Source: Flavipsychrobacter sp. (GTDB lineage: Bacteria; Bacteroidota; Bacteroidia; Chitinophagales; Chitinophagaceae). Taken from it: a stretch of 64,000 nucleotides of DNA. The stretch covers positions 1-64,000 of the forward strand of contig JARLGY010000053.1 in the NCBI GenBank assembly GCA_031292525.1, given 5' to 3'. Made by a program: the position numbers and the translations under genes. The notes under the pieces are model-generated. The model did no database searches, was not told the DNA's origin, and was given only the letters and a program-made list of their open reading frames with translations. Shown piece by piece: positions 52,466 through 62,009 of this stretch; positions within the stretch are counted from its first letter, which is position 1; each line of letters starts with the position of its first letter.

Positions 52466-52495
52466 CAGGCTGCTTTAGGGCAGCCTGTTTTTTTT
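52466..52495. terminator. Terminator after clpP
   Basis: Perfect 8-bp stem CAGGCTGC/GCAGCCTG (52466-52473 with 52480-52487) and a run of T to 52495. The T-run ends at the stop of the convergent DUF4260 gene. Confidence 0.8.
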
Positions 52496-52877
52496 ATGCT
52501 TCTGCTTGTTTGTTCTTATAGGCCTCTTTGCCAATATAGCCCAGGTGGGTATGGCCGAAGGAGTCGTTGTATTTTAGCCCATAGCCTAACATGCGATCGA
52601 AACTGCTGTGGCTGTATATGATGAGGCCAGCCAGTGTGTAATAGGGTTGCTTAAAATAAAAGCCCGCAACTATAACCAATATTGCAACCAGTTTATGATG
52701 AGCCAGGTTGTACATAAAAGCGCCCACCTTGGGATTGACCAGGTAACCTATAGCAAAGAGATCGGGTGCAAAGAACGCGGGCACTATCCACCAGTGGATG
52801 CTTATGGGCAATTGTGAGATAGCGAGTATGGTAAGTGCAAACTGGGCAGCTTCTTCTATAGCTATTGATGTTTTCAT
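52494..52877 (-). CDS. DUF4260 family membrane protein
   Basis: 127 residues with three to four hydrophobic helices (about 8-25, 28-45, 60-90). LFAIGYLVNPKVGAFMYNLA and the His-rich C-terminal part HSSFDRMLGYGLKYNDSFGH-THLG are characteristic. Function unknown. Confidence 0.87.
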   Translation of the reverse strand: MKTSIAIEEAAQFALTILAISQLPISIHWWIVPAFFAPDLFAIGYLVNPKVGAFMYNLAHHKLVAILVIVAGFYFKQPYYTLAGLIIYSHSSFDRMLGYGLKYNDSFGHTHLGYIGKEAYKNKQAEA

Positions 52878-53114
52878 GACTTGCGATATTTGTTTAAATG
52901 TTGCCTAAACAATTATACTCAATTGTAACCTGCCAAACACTAAAGGTGCTTCAATAACCAATATTTATTCGATTGCTACGGGAGCAGAATATGCTTTGAT
53001 TATTATAAAGACAAGTTAAATCTATGTATAACCCATACAGGAAACAAATGTTTTGATGGGTGTTTGACCATACAAAGCCCGGCATTACATAAAAAGCATT
53101 ATTTTAGCAGCCCT

Positions 53115-54065
53115 ATGCATTTAGACATATCCATTGTTGTACCGTTGTATAATGAAGATGAATCATTGCCCGAGCTGGCAGAATGGATAGACCGTGTATG
53201 TGTAGCCAATAGTTATGCCTACGAGGTTATAATGGTAGATGACGGCAGCACAGACAATAGCTGGCAGGTTATAGAATCTCTTTCAGCAAAGTATCCTGCT
53301 ATACGGGGCATACGTTTCCAACGCAACTATGGTAAGAGCGCTGCACTGAACGAAGCTTTTAAAGCTGCGCAGGGCGAGGTGGTGATCACTATGGATGCTG
53401 ACCTGCAGGATAGCCCCGACGAAATACCAGAACTGTACCGCATGATAATAGTGGACGGCTTTGATATGGTAAGCGGGTGGAAAAAAATACGCCACGACAA
53501 CGTAGTAACCAAGAACCTACCTTCTAAACTGTACAATGCCGTGAACAGAGGCATGAGTGGCATACAACTGCACGATTTTAACTGCGGACTTAAGTCGTAC
53601 CGGCGTAAGGTGGTAAAGAGCATTGAGATATATGGTGACATGCACCGCTTTATACCGGTACTGGCAAAAGCAGCAGGCTTCCGTAAGATCGGTGAAAAGG
53701 TAGTGGTGCACCGCGCACGGAAGTATGGAGTTTCTAAGTTTGGCTGGGACAGGTTCATTAATGGTTTCCTGGACCTGTTATCAGTTCAATTTGTGAGCCG
53801 CTTTGGCAAGAAGCCGATGCACTTTTTCGGGGCATTAGGTTCGCTTACTTTTATACTTGGTTTTATTATTACAGCATACCTGGTAGTAGAGCGCCTTACA
53901 GAGGGTGCCAACTATGGCCTTACCAACAAGCCAGGCTTCTACATGGCGCTAACGGCTATGATACTGGGTACTTTCTTTTTCCTTACAGGCTTTATTGCAG
54001 AATTGGTTTCGCGCAGCGCGGCAGACCGCAACCATTACCTTATAGATAAAAAGGTGGGTTGGTAA
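53115..54065 (+). CDS. GtrB-like polyprenyl-phosphate glycosyltransferase
   Basis: 316 residues from the ATG at 53115 (MHLDISIVVPLYNEDE); a frame start at 53064 adds 17 unlikely residues. GT2 fold: VDDGSTDNSW, then DADLQDSPDEIP with the DxD metal site. Two C-terminal transmembrane helices (FFGALGSLTFILGFIITAYL, MALTAMILGTFFFLTGFIAE) fit the GtrB/ArnC/dolichol-phosphate mannose synthase group. It probably transfers a sugar from a nucleotide to undecaprenyl phosphate. Confidence 0.92.
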   Translation: MHLDISIVVPLYNEDESLPELAEWIDRVCVANSYAYEVIMVDDGSTDNSWQVIESLSAKYPAIRGIRFQRNYGKSAALNEAFKAAQGEVVITMDADLQDSPDEIPELYRMIIVDGFDMVSGWKKIRHDNVVTKNLPSKLYNAVNRGMSGIQLHDFNCGLKSYRRKVVKSIEIYGDMHRFIPVLAKAAGFRKIGEKVVVHRARKYGVSKFGWDRFINGFLDLLSVQFVSRFGKKPMHFFGALGSLTFILGFIITAYLVVERLTEGANYGLTNKPGFYMALTAMILGTFFFLTGFIAELVSRSAADRNHYLIDKKVGW

Positions 54066-54113
54066 GGATAAAAATACACGCTGCTAACATCCACTACAGA
54101 TACTTCCCAATAA

Positions 54114-54140
54114 AAAAAACCGCCAATACGGCGGTTTTTT
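54114..54140. terminator. Bidirectional terminator after the glycosyltransferase
   Basis: AAAAAACCGCC/GGCGGTTTTTT (54114-54124 with 54130-54140), five-base loop, between converging genes. Confidence 0.85.
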
Positions 54141-54159
54141 AGTTTATGCTGTTTGGCTT

Positions 54160-57084
54160 TTACCTGATCAATGTTACAGAGCCGCTGTATGTTTTCAGAG
54201 AGCCATCGTGGAAGGCTACTCTAATGAGGTAGTTGTATGAGCCAATACCCTGTTCTACTCCATTGTACTTACCGTCCCAGCCCTTGTTGCTGTTGCCGCC
54301 ATCAAAAACCTGTTGTCCCCAGCGGTTGAATACACGGAACTCAGCTACCTTCTGACTAGTTAGGTTGGCTACATGGAACACATCGTTCTTGCCATCGCCA
54401 TTGGGCGTGAATGCTGTTGGTATCTCTACCCCACGCTCATAAATACGAACGGTTACAGTGTCTGTATTGCTGCAACTGTTGGTGTCTATAACCGTTACAA
54501 TGTAAGCGGTATTAGTATCAGGAGTTGCAAACGGGTTAGGTGCATCTGGGTTATCAAGCCCTGTGGCAGGTTGCCATGTATAATAGCGCGCGCCAGGTGA
54601 ATATGCAAATATCTGCACAGGTACCCGATACAGCACAAGAGTATCTTTTGGTGATACATTTATTACAGGCAAATAATTGATATTTACTGTAGCCTGCAGG
54701 GTATCAGCACAGTTGTACTGGTCTCCTACCCTTACGAAGTATGTGGTTGTAGAATCTATTGTTACCAAGGTGAAGTCGCAGGTATCGCAACTGAGGCCCT
54801 TATTTGGATACCAGTTGTAAGACACTCCACCTGTTGCGTTTAAATACACACTGTTACCAATACACAAAGACGTATCTAACGGGCCTAGCCATGGGTGACG
54901 CACAGATATGGTAAGCAGGGCAGTATCTCTGCGGTAGCAATAATCTTTATCTATTATAGTTGCAGTGTATGTAGTAGTCTGGAAAGCATAAGCTGTGGTA
55001 GAATCAACAAGACCATTATACAGGTAATGGCTTGGTGTCCAAACCCAGTTAAATACAGGTGTAGTGTCTTGCGGACAGAAGGTAAACTGCATGTTAGGTC
55101 TTACTGTATCGAACTCACCACTACCGCTGCTCAATGCACAACCGGGAACTACCTGGTTTGCTGAATATGCACTGAAAGACTGATAAGGTACAATAGTACC
55201 CTGTACAATATCATCACCGTTTAACGAAGTATCTGAATAGCAAATTTCAACCAGCAGGTTCTGTGTAGCGCTCCAGTCATACGTATTGTCGAGCTGTAAA
55301 TAGTTCCATCCTAAATTGGTAGTGTATGCCTTTGGACCATACACTATTTCTAATGCAGGACTAAATGATGCAGGGAAGTTCTGAGAGGTGTCTATGAGAC
55401 TATCTGCAGTGCAACCCATTTTAATAGTAAAGTTCTGGAATGGCAGGGTACTATTTTTGGTTGTAACATTAAAGGCCACCTGACTAAATGTGCCGGCCCC
55501 TATGCCTAAGGCCGTGAGTTCTGAAGCTTTATATAGCATACGTGTGCGGCGCTGCGTTTTAGAACCACCAAACAACGTATGCACGGCACTCATACTGTCT
55601 GTGCCGATACCTGCCTGGTAGCCAGTACCGCCTGTGCAAACTGTGCCATTTGCGCCACAGGTGGTAACCCGTGGTGGTGGTGGCAACATTATAGTACCTG
55701 CACCGAGGTTGAAATATCCGGGAGCACAAAGGAGGTTAGGTGTGGCTGTGGCCGTTACCCCGCCGTCTGAGACATAAAATGGGAATACAGTGGGTACCAC
55801 CTGGCCGCAGGTGTCTGTAATTGCATTACCATCATGACCCGTGACGATAGAAAGTTGATACAAGCCTGGATGTATGATAGAAGCAGCATAGAAAAGATCA
55901 ACAGTATCTACCAGACCAATATCGTTACAAGACACAGCAAGCGCTCTGATTATCTTTATAGTATCGCCAACGGCATCATTGATGAGGAAGTCACTACCAT
56001 CTACATCTACCGTGCTACACTTTACACCCCGGTTGAATACTACTCTTGCCCTATTACAGGCAGGCGTATCAAGACCTACTATTACGGGAGGTGCAGGCGG
56101 AGTCATTGTAAATTCTATTGAGTCCGTTATCAACTGGTGATTGGTACAATAGTCGATAAGTGTATTAGTGTCGTTACCCACTTTTGAGTGCAACCAATAA
56201 GCACCTGGCGCCAGTGCGCTTGAGAATTTAATATTGTAACTAGTAGTAGCTGATATAGCCGATATGCATAAAGAACTTGTTGCTGAAACTATTGTTTGTG
56301 TTGGTGCTGCAGTGCCAGTGGCTGGGGTAAGATAAAAATCAGAACCATCAGGATCAAGCGTGGAGCATTCTATAGGCACACTCATAGTCACCTCAATATT
56401 ATCAGCTGTATATCCGCACTTAGCAATAGCCGAGATAAATTTTGGTGGTATAGTATCGTGCAGGCAAGCTGTGGAAGAATCGAACGAAATGGTGTAACCG
56501 TGAACTGATGATGAATAATTACTTACCAAGATAGCGAATGTCTGCCCTGCCGTTACCGGGAAAGATGGATTGAACTGACCATTTAACAACAATGTAGGGT
56601 TTTGTGTGAGGCCTGTCCACCCACCAATACCCAGGTTAGGCGCAAAGTTACTAGCCCCATTATTAACCGGAGGCCCGCAAGTGCCACCATATGGCGGGTA
56701 GTAGTTGGGTGTGTTGGTTGTATAATTATATATAAGGCTACAGCCACCACCTGTTATATTCCAGCATGCCCAGTCGTAATCTTCAGTTCCTACAAGGGGC
56801 ATGATAGTAAAAGAAAGAAAACCATTACAAACTACGTTTACCTGGTACCACACGCCGTTTTTTTCGCCTGCGCCCAAAGCACCATTATTGCCACCCGGAC
56901 AAAATACGTTGGTCAATTCATTTATAGTACCACTACCGGAATAGGAAGTGGTTTGTGTATAGTCGCCATGACACACAGAAATTGCACCCGAACAATTTTG
57001 TTCGGGTTGATTGGATATCTGTGCAATAACAGTACCATATAACGAGCAAGAAAAAAGAATGAGTAAGAGTAAATATTTGCGCAT
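54160..57084 (-). CDS. Large secreted protein with gliding-motility C-terminal domain
   Basis: 974 residues, extracellular. A signal peptide ends about residue 22. The N-terminal domain is cysteine- and aromatic-rich (CSGAISVCHGDYTQTTSYSG). Two repeats of a bacterial Ig-like type follow (FISAIAKCGYTADNIEVTMS and PVIVGLDTPACNRARVVFNR each open a similar module). Then come a jelly-roll-like region and a PKD-like end. The last 90 residues are the type B sorting domain (TAFTPNGDGKNDVFH, RVFNRWGQQVFDGG, GWDGKYNG). Probably a T9SS surface protein; adhesion or polymer binding is likely. Confidence 0.9.
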   Translation of the reverse strand: MRKYLLLLILFSCSLYGTVIAQISNQPEQNCSGAISVCHGDYTQTTSYSGSGTINELTNVFCPGGNNGALGAGEKNGVWYQVNVVCNGFLSFTIMPLVGTEDYDWACWNITGGGCSLIYNYTTNTPNYYPPYGGTCGPPVNNGASNFAPNLGIGGWTGLTQNPTLLLNGQFNPSFPVTAGQTFAILVSNYSSSVHGYTISFDSSTACLHDTIPPKFISAIAKCGYTADNIEVTMSVPIECSTLDPDGSDFYLTPATGTAAPTQTIVSATSSLCISAISATTSYNIKFSSALAPGAYWLHSKVGNDTNTLIDYCTNHQLITDSIEFTMTPPAPPVIVGLDTPACNRARVVFNRGVKCSTVDVDGSDFLINDAVGDTIKIIRALAVSCNDIGLVDTVDLFYAASIIHPGLYQLSIVTGHDGNAITDTCGQVVPTVFPFYVSDGGVTATATPNLLCAPGYFNLGAGTIMLPPPPRVTTCGANGTVCTGGTGYQAGIGTDSMSAVHTLFGGSKTQRRTRMLYKASELTALGIGAGTFSQVAFNVTTKNSTLPFQNFTIKMGCTADSLIDTSQNFPASFSPALEIVYGPKAYTTNLGWNYLQLDNTYDWSATQNLLVEICYSDTSLNGDDIVQGTIVPYQSFSAYSANQVVPGCALSSGSGEFDTVRPNMQFTFCPQDTTPVFNWVWTPSHYLYNGLVDSTTAYAFQTTTYTATIIDKDYCYRRDTALLTISVRHPWLGPLDTSLCIGNSVYLNATGGVSYNWYPNKGLSCDTCDFTLVTIDSTTTYFVRVGDQYNCADTLQATVNINYLPVINVSPKDTLVLYRVPVQIFAYSPGARYYTWQPATGLDNPDAPNPFATPDTNTAYIVTVIDTNSCSNTDTVTVRIYERGVEIPTAFTPNGDGKNDVFHVANLTSQKVAEFRVFNRWGQQVFDGGNSNKGWDGKYNGVEQGIGSYNYLIRVAFHDGSLKTYSGSVTLIR

Positions 57085-57365
57085 AGAAAGTACTTGCTTG
57101 TTATTATTTAACCAATATAATTAAAACTACCCGTGGGTAGTATGTTAATAAAATTTCGGCTTTACCATCATAAATTTAATAAACTTTTCTTATCCTACTA
57201 TAATTAATGTGGTATGGACCTACAATACTACCTTAGTAGAAAGCCTAAAAAGCAAAAAAGTTGGGTAACAGGAGCACAATATTGCAGATATAATTTATTT
57301 ATTTAAGCATATTGGTGAGTTGAGTTGGTTTTATAGTATTTTCACGGCGCAAAACTGATACTCCT

Positions 57366-58364
57366 TTGAAAGCCATAATACCTGTTGCCGGTGCCGGTAC
57401 AAAGTTAAGACCGCTTACCTACACACAGCCAAAGGCACTGATACCCCTTGCCGGCAAAACAATACTGAGCGTGATAGTGGACCAGCTGTTGGAAGCCGGG
57501 GTAACCGATTTTGTTTTTGTAATAGGCTACCTGGGTGAGAAAATACAGCGCTACATAGAAAAAACATACCCGAACCTGAACTGTGCCTTTGTGAACCAGA
57601 CAGACCGCAGGGGAACCGGACATGCCATATGGCTAACACGCGATGCTGTAGGGGAAGATGAAATGATGATAGTACTGGGCGATACGGTATGTGATTATAA
57701 TGTACGCGATGTACTGAACAGCGAAGTGAGCCAGATAGGGGTGAAAAAGGTAGATGACCCGCGCAGCTTTGGCGTGGCAGAACTGGGCGAGAAAGATATA
57801 GTGCTGAAAGCAGTAGAAAAACCATTGATACCTAAGAGTAACATGGCCATGGTAGGTATCTACTACATAAAAGAGAATAAAGAACTGTTTGCAGCCCTGG
57901 ATCACCACCTGCTGAACCGTGCAACCAGCGAGGGCGAATACCACCTTACCAATGCGCTGCAATATATGATAGAAACCGGCATTACCTTCCAGGCGTTTAG
58001 GGTGAATAACTGGTTTGATTGCGGTAAAAAAGAATCGTTGCTATCGACCAACGCAATATTGCTGAAGCAAATGGGCGGCGATATTACTGAAGTGCAACAT
58101 CATAGCTATCATAATACGGTTGTGATACCGCCGGTGAGCATAGCTGAAGGTTGCCACATTACTAACTCTATAATAGGGCCTAATGTAACCATAGGGGAGT
58201 GCACAACTGTAGAGTTCAGTATTATTAAAGATTCTATTATAGGCTCTTATGCCGAGCTGGAAGAGGTGGTACTTAAAGCGTCCATCATAGGTAACGATGC
58301 CTATGTGCGCGGACTAAGCCAAAGCCTGAACATAGGAGATAATACAGAAATAGACCTGGGATAG
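57366..58364 (+). CDS. Sugar-phosphate nucleotidylyltransferase with left-handed beta-helix
   Basis: 332 residues. The only sensible start is TTG at 57366; no in-frame ATG lies upstream before the sequence becomes unlike coding DNA. N-terminal nucleotidyltransferase: AIIPVAGAGTKLRPLTYTQP (the usual GxGTRL has Lys for Arg) and VLGDTVCDY. The C-terminal part (about 245-330) has hexapeptide repeats of a beta-helix. It makes an NDP-sugar from a sugar-1-phosphate; glucose-1-phosphate thymidylyl- or uridylyltransferase are both possible. Confidence 0.9.
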   Translation: MKAIIPVAGAGTKLRPLTYTQPKALIPLAGKTILSVIVDQLLEAGVTDFVFVIGYLGEKIQRYIEKTYPNLNCAFVNQTDRRGTGHAIWLTRDAVGEDEMMIVLGDTVCDYNVRDVLNSEVSQIGVKKVDDPRSFGVAELGEKDIVLKAVEKPLIPKSNMAMVGIYYIKENKELFAALDHHLLNRATSEGEYHLTNALQYMIETGITFQAFRVNNWFDCGKKESLLSTNAILLKQMGGDITEVQHHSYHNTVVIPPVSIAEGCHITNSIIGPNVTIGECTTVEFSIIKDSIIGSYAELEEVVLKASIIGNDAYVRGLSQSLNIGDNTEIDLG

Positions 58365-58399
58365 CTACTTTCAAACTAACCAAGGAATAAATACAATAA

Positions 58400-58432
58400 G
58401 GGCTTATCATCAAAGATGAGCCCGTTTTTTTT
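58400..58432 (+). terminator. Intrinsic terminator after the nucleotidylyltransferase
   Basis: GGGCTTATC/GATGAGCCC stem (one mismatch) and T-run at 58425-58432. Confidence 0.75.
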
Positions 58433-58594
58433 ATATAAAACTCTTCTTACTGTTGTGGGCTGCTGGCGATATAGGTAAATGCCCCCTATGAATTCGCTTA
58501 TTAGAACTAAATCGATGTACAAACACTTAAAAGGTGTAAATGTTCAAATTTTTCATAACTTTAACTTAATCATTAATGTTAATGCCCTTGATAA

Positions 58595-60487
58595 ATGTTT
58601 ACAATTAAACCTCTATTGCTTGTTTCTATGCTCGCATTATTGCCTGCATATGTAGCAGCTCAAATCTACTATCCCGTTACTGCTCCCAGCGGCACACAAG
58701 TGGTGAGCGGCTACCACGTTACTGTAACTACCAGTGGCTCGCCCAGTACGGTAGTACCGTCAGCCAATTGCGGAACGGGGCCATATTTTATAGGCGTGGG
58801 TGGTGTAACCAGCGGTTACATCTATACTTTTTCCAATCCCGTTACATCGGCAAGGGTCCAGGTGTATGGCTTAAACGATAACGAGGTAATATCCTTTAAA
58901 GTAAATGGCAACAACTTCCCGGTTTCGGGTGGGCCACCAGCGGTAAATCTAACCCCATATAGCGGTACTTGTTTTGCACCTTATGCTGTAAATTTCGTAA
59001 ACGGCAACCTGACCAGCAGCGGTAACCCAGTGGGTTCCAATCCAGGTTCCGGCGTACAAGTAACCATCAACCAAAGTTCGGGCTTCACCTCTTTTGAGGT
59101 AGATTATTCTAATACTACCGCAAATGCTACTTTTGGCGATGGTCTTACTTACAATATGTTTTTTAGTGGCATCTGCACCAGTTCCACATATATAACCAGC
59201 AATGCTACCCATAATGCTATTTGCAGCGGTAAATCGCTGATGTTGTCTGGTGGCACAGTACCGGGAGCTACTTACAACTGGTCTGGACCGGGAGGATATA
59301 CCTCGTCCAATCAAAACCCCACAATATCAAACATACAGGCAACCCAGGCAGGCTTGTACACTATATCTGCCGTGGTAGGCACTTGTACCTATACCGACAC
59401 TTCAACCATATATGTAAACCCGTCGCCGCCGGTGCCCGTGGCAACATCAAACGCACCGATATGCTCTGGCAGTACGCTTAACCTAAATATTGCCACTATA
59501 CCCAATGTTACCTATGGCTGGCAAACCCCAAACCATACCATTTCCAACCAACAGTCTTTGACTATAACTAGTGCTACATCTGTCGATTCGGGAAACTTCA
59601 TAGCATCTGATACTTCCGTAAATGGTTGTGTATCGCTGGATACATTAGCGGTGGCAGTAAGCCAGGCTTTGCCACCACCGGGTATTATAGTGACCTCTAC
59701 TTATGGCGATACCATTTGTACCGGCGGCATCATAACGTTGGTGGCAAATACTACTAATGCAAGTGTAGGATCCACCTTCCAGTGGGAAAAATTTCATGCA
59801 GCTATAACAGGCCAGACAGGCAGCAGCTATACGTCGAGCTCCGTTGCCGATAACGACCAATACAGCTGTGTTGTAACCAGTAACCTGGGCGCCTGCCAAG
59901 TGCAAAAGACCAGCGAAAGCGCACCGATAACCATAAGGGTGCAGAATACGCTGCCGCCACCAACAATTACCATTACACCTTACCCCACTGTCTATGTAAC
60001 GGGAGATACGGTAACCTTTACCGCACACGTTGCTAATGGCGGGGTAGGCCTTACCTTTCAATGGATGAAGAATGGCAGCCAGGTACCAGGCGCTACTACC
60101 AGTAGCTGGCAAACAAATAATGTGGCGCTAGGTGATAAGGTATGGGTGGTAGTAACCAGTGGTTTCCCATGTGCTGCACCACGTACCGGATCGAGCAATG
60201 TGATTGGTGTGGCTGTACCTACATTGAATGGTACGACTGATAACATACGCTTATATCCTAACCCCAGTAATGGCAGTTTCACCATTTCGGGCACATTAGA
60301 TATGGTGACTGAAGCCACGGTGGAAGTTATAGATGTAACCGGCAGGGTGATCTACAAAGAAAAGCTGCCTGTAAACAATAACGAACTGTACCAGCAGCTA
60401 AACCTGAATGCCGGACCGGGGAACTATATTTTAAAAATACAATCGCGCGAAAGCAACTATACATTGCCTTTTACTATTGCGAAATAG
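58595..60487 (+). CDS. Secreted Ig-like repeat protein with type A T9SS sorting domain
   Basis: 630 residues. Signal peptide (LLLVSMLALLPAYVAAQ). The N-terminal domain (about 25-200) is beta-rich and binds no recognisable cofactor. Three to four Ig-like modules follow, rich in Ser/Thr/Asn (ICSGKSLMLSGGTVPGATYN, ICSGSTLNLNIATIPNVTYG, ICTGGIITLVANTTNASVGS). The C-terminal 75 residues are the type A sorting signal (IRLYPNPSNGSFTIS, VIDVTGRVIYKE, GNYILKI). Exported through the type IX system. Confidence 0.9.
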   Translation: MFTIKPLLLVSMLALLPAYVAAQIYYPVTAPSGTQVVSGYHVTVTTSGSPSTVVPSANCGTGPYFIGVGGVTSGYIYTFSNPVTSARVQVYGLNDNEVISFKVNGNNFPVSGGPPAVNLTPYSGTCFAPYAVNFVNGNLTSSGNPVGSNPGSGVQVTINQSSGFTSFEVDYSNTTANATFGDGLTYNMFFSGICTSSTYITSNATHNAICSGKSLMLSGGTVPGATYNWSGPGGYTSSNQNPTISNIQATQAGLYTISAVVGTCTYTDTSTIYVNPSPPVPVATSNAPICSGSTLNLNIATIPNVTYGWQTPNHTISNQQSLTITSATSVDSGNFIASDTSVNGCVSLDTLAVAVSQALPPPGIIVTSTYGDTICTGGIITLVANTTNASVGSTFQWEKFHAAITGQTGSSYTSSSVADNDQYSCVVTSNLGACQVQKTSESAPITIRVQNTLPPPTITITPYPTVYVTGDTVTFTAHVANGGVGLTFQWMKNGSQVPGATTSSWQTNNVALGDKVWVVVTSGFPCAAPRTGSSNVIGVAVPTLNGTTDNIRLYPNPSNGSFTISGTLDMVTEATVEVIDVTGRVIYKEKLPVNNNELYQQLNLNAGPGNYILKIQSRESNYTLPFTIAK

Positions 60488-60519
60488 TTGCCACAACAGG
60501 ACTCAATAATTTTATTTAG

Positions 60520-60554
60520 ATCCCAATAAGGAATATTCTTATTGGGATTTTTTT
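60520..60554 (+). terminator. Intrinsic terminator after the Ig-like protein
   Basis: Perfect 11-bp stem ATCCCAATAAG/CTTATTGGGAT (60520-60530 with 60538-60548), then a T-run to 60554. Confidence 0.85.
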
Positions 60555-60680
60555 ATGGATGGAACCGGCAACTATAAAATAATGAGCAAATAAAATATAA
60601 TACCGTTATACAAGCTATCTTTATAGCAGTATATATAGCCGGCTGAAATCATGCCGCTATCCTCATTAATATTATAGCGC

Positions 60681-61265
60681 ATGATAAAAAGTATTGCCGT
60701 CTTCTGCGGCTCATCAGAAGGTTATGACAAAGTTTACATGAAAGCTGCCCGGGAGGCAGGAGCTACATTAGCAACAAGAAAAATTGAGTTAATATACGGT
60801 GGTTCAAAGGCCGGACTGATGGGCGCTATTGCAGATGGTGTACTTGAAAATGGTGGTATTGTGACCGGCGTAATACCGGGTTTCCTGAAAACAGTGGAGA
60901 TAGTGCATACCGGCATTACCGAACTGGTAACTGTGGGTAATATGCATGAACGAAAGCTGAAGATGCACGAGCTTAGCGATGCAGTGATAACCATGCCTGG
61001 GGGCTGGGGCACTATGGAAGAGTTTTTTGAGATGCTGACATGGGGCCAGCTTGGCCTGCACCGCAAGCCCATAGGCCTGCTGAATGTAAATGGCTATTAT
61101 GATAGCCTTGCGGCCCTGAATAAGAGCATGGTAACAGAAGGCTTTTTGAAAGAAAATACAGCAAACATGTTGCTCATCAGTAATAATATAAATGACCTGC
61201 TGTACCAGATGGAGCATTATACAGCGCCAGAAATACCAGAATGGCTGACAAGGCAAACTACGTGA
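60681..61265 (+). CDS. LOG-family cytokinin riboside 5'-phosphate phosphoribohydrolase-like protein
   Basis: 194 residues. Rossmann-like fold with IYGGSKAGLMGAIADGVLEN and the LOG catalytic motif MPGGWGTMEEFFE (about 110-122), plus KPIGLLNVNGYYD. The TIGR00730 family hydrolyses nucleoside 5'-monophosphates such as AMP or cytokinin ribotides to free bases. The bacterial physiological role is usually unclear. Convergent with recO, three bases apart. Confidence 0.93.
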   Translation: MIKSIAVFCGSSEGYDKVYMKAAREAGATLATRKIELIYGGSKAGLMGAIADGVLENGGIVTGVIPGFLKTVEIVHTGITELVTVGNMHERKLKMHELSDAVITMPGGWGTMEEFFEMLTWGQLGLHRKPIGLLNVNGYYDSLAALNKSMVTEGFLKENTANMLLISNNINDLLYQMEHYTAPEIPEWLTRQTT

Positions 61266-61268
61266 TGA

Positions 61269-62006
61269 TCACTGATGTAAGATCTCCCGGAGTACGGCGA
61301 GCGACCTGATATTGCCCAGGTGCTGTGTGTGCCTGTTCAGGTATTCCATATACCAGTCGAGCAGGCGGTACCGCATAGCCGCATTCATTTCTATATTCTT
61401 TAGTTCACCAAGATTTTCAACACGCAGCAAACGGTCTAGCATTCTTGCATCTTCTTCGCTTGCAAAGTGCTGCGACGATGGTTGCTCTCGGGTATAGCCC
61501 CCCTCCTGCAGGTTTAGATGCGGGGTGTCTGCACTATAGCTACCCTTTATATCGTAACCCAGCATGCGGCTGCATTGCACAATGAAGTACAGCGGAAAAT
61601 TGGCCACTTCCCTTACAGGCATACCATCCAACTGCACAAAATAATCGTAAGTGAAATCGAATAGTTCAGGCATAGGCGCAGCTTCGGGTAGCAAGCGCAA
61701 AAGTAGTTCTGCAGTGAAGAGGGCCACACTATTCTTCACGATCTCTTCTTGCAGGGAATGGTAAATGTAAGCGGGCTGAAATTCGCGAATATTTTGCAGG
61801 CTGCGCTGCGGGCGGTGGTCGGCAACAATATCGAGCAGGGTGGCAGGCTGTAGCAACATAGCGCGGTTACTGCGTACTTTTGCAGTGCGCACACCGCGTA
61901 TCATGTATGCTTGTATGCCATACACAGCTGTAAAGATGGTACATATAAGGCTGGTGTCGCCATACTTGATGGACCGCAATACGATACCGCCTGTTTTTTG
62001 CAACAT
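61269..62006 (-). CDS. recO: DNA repair protein RecO
   Basis: 245 residues. The OB-fold start LQKTGGIVLRSIKYGDTSLI is followed by a helical domain (YHSLQEEIVKNSVALFTAEL, LLPEAAPMPELFDFTYDYFV). RecO loads RecA onto SSB-coated DNA with RecR. The zinc-finger cysteines of longer RecO proteins are not present. It begins three bases after the stop of the PorZ-like gene, so the two are co-transcribed. Confidence 0.92.
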   Translation of the reverse strand: MLQKTGGIVLRSIKYGDTSLICTIFTAVYGIQAYMIRGVRTAKVRSNRAMLLQPATLLDIVADHRPQRSLQNIREFQPAYIYHSLQEEIVKNSVALFTAELLLRLLPEAAPMPELFDFTYDYFVQLDGMPVREVANFPLYFIVQCSRMLGYDIKGSYSADTPHLNLQEGGYTREQPSSQHFASEEDARMLDRLLRVENLGELKNIEMNAAMRYRLLDWYMEYLNRHTQHLGNIRSLAVLREILHQ

Positions 62007-62009
62007 ATA

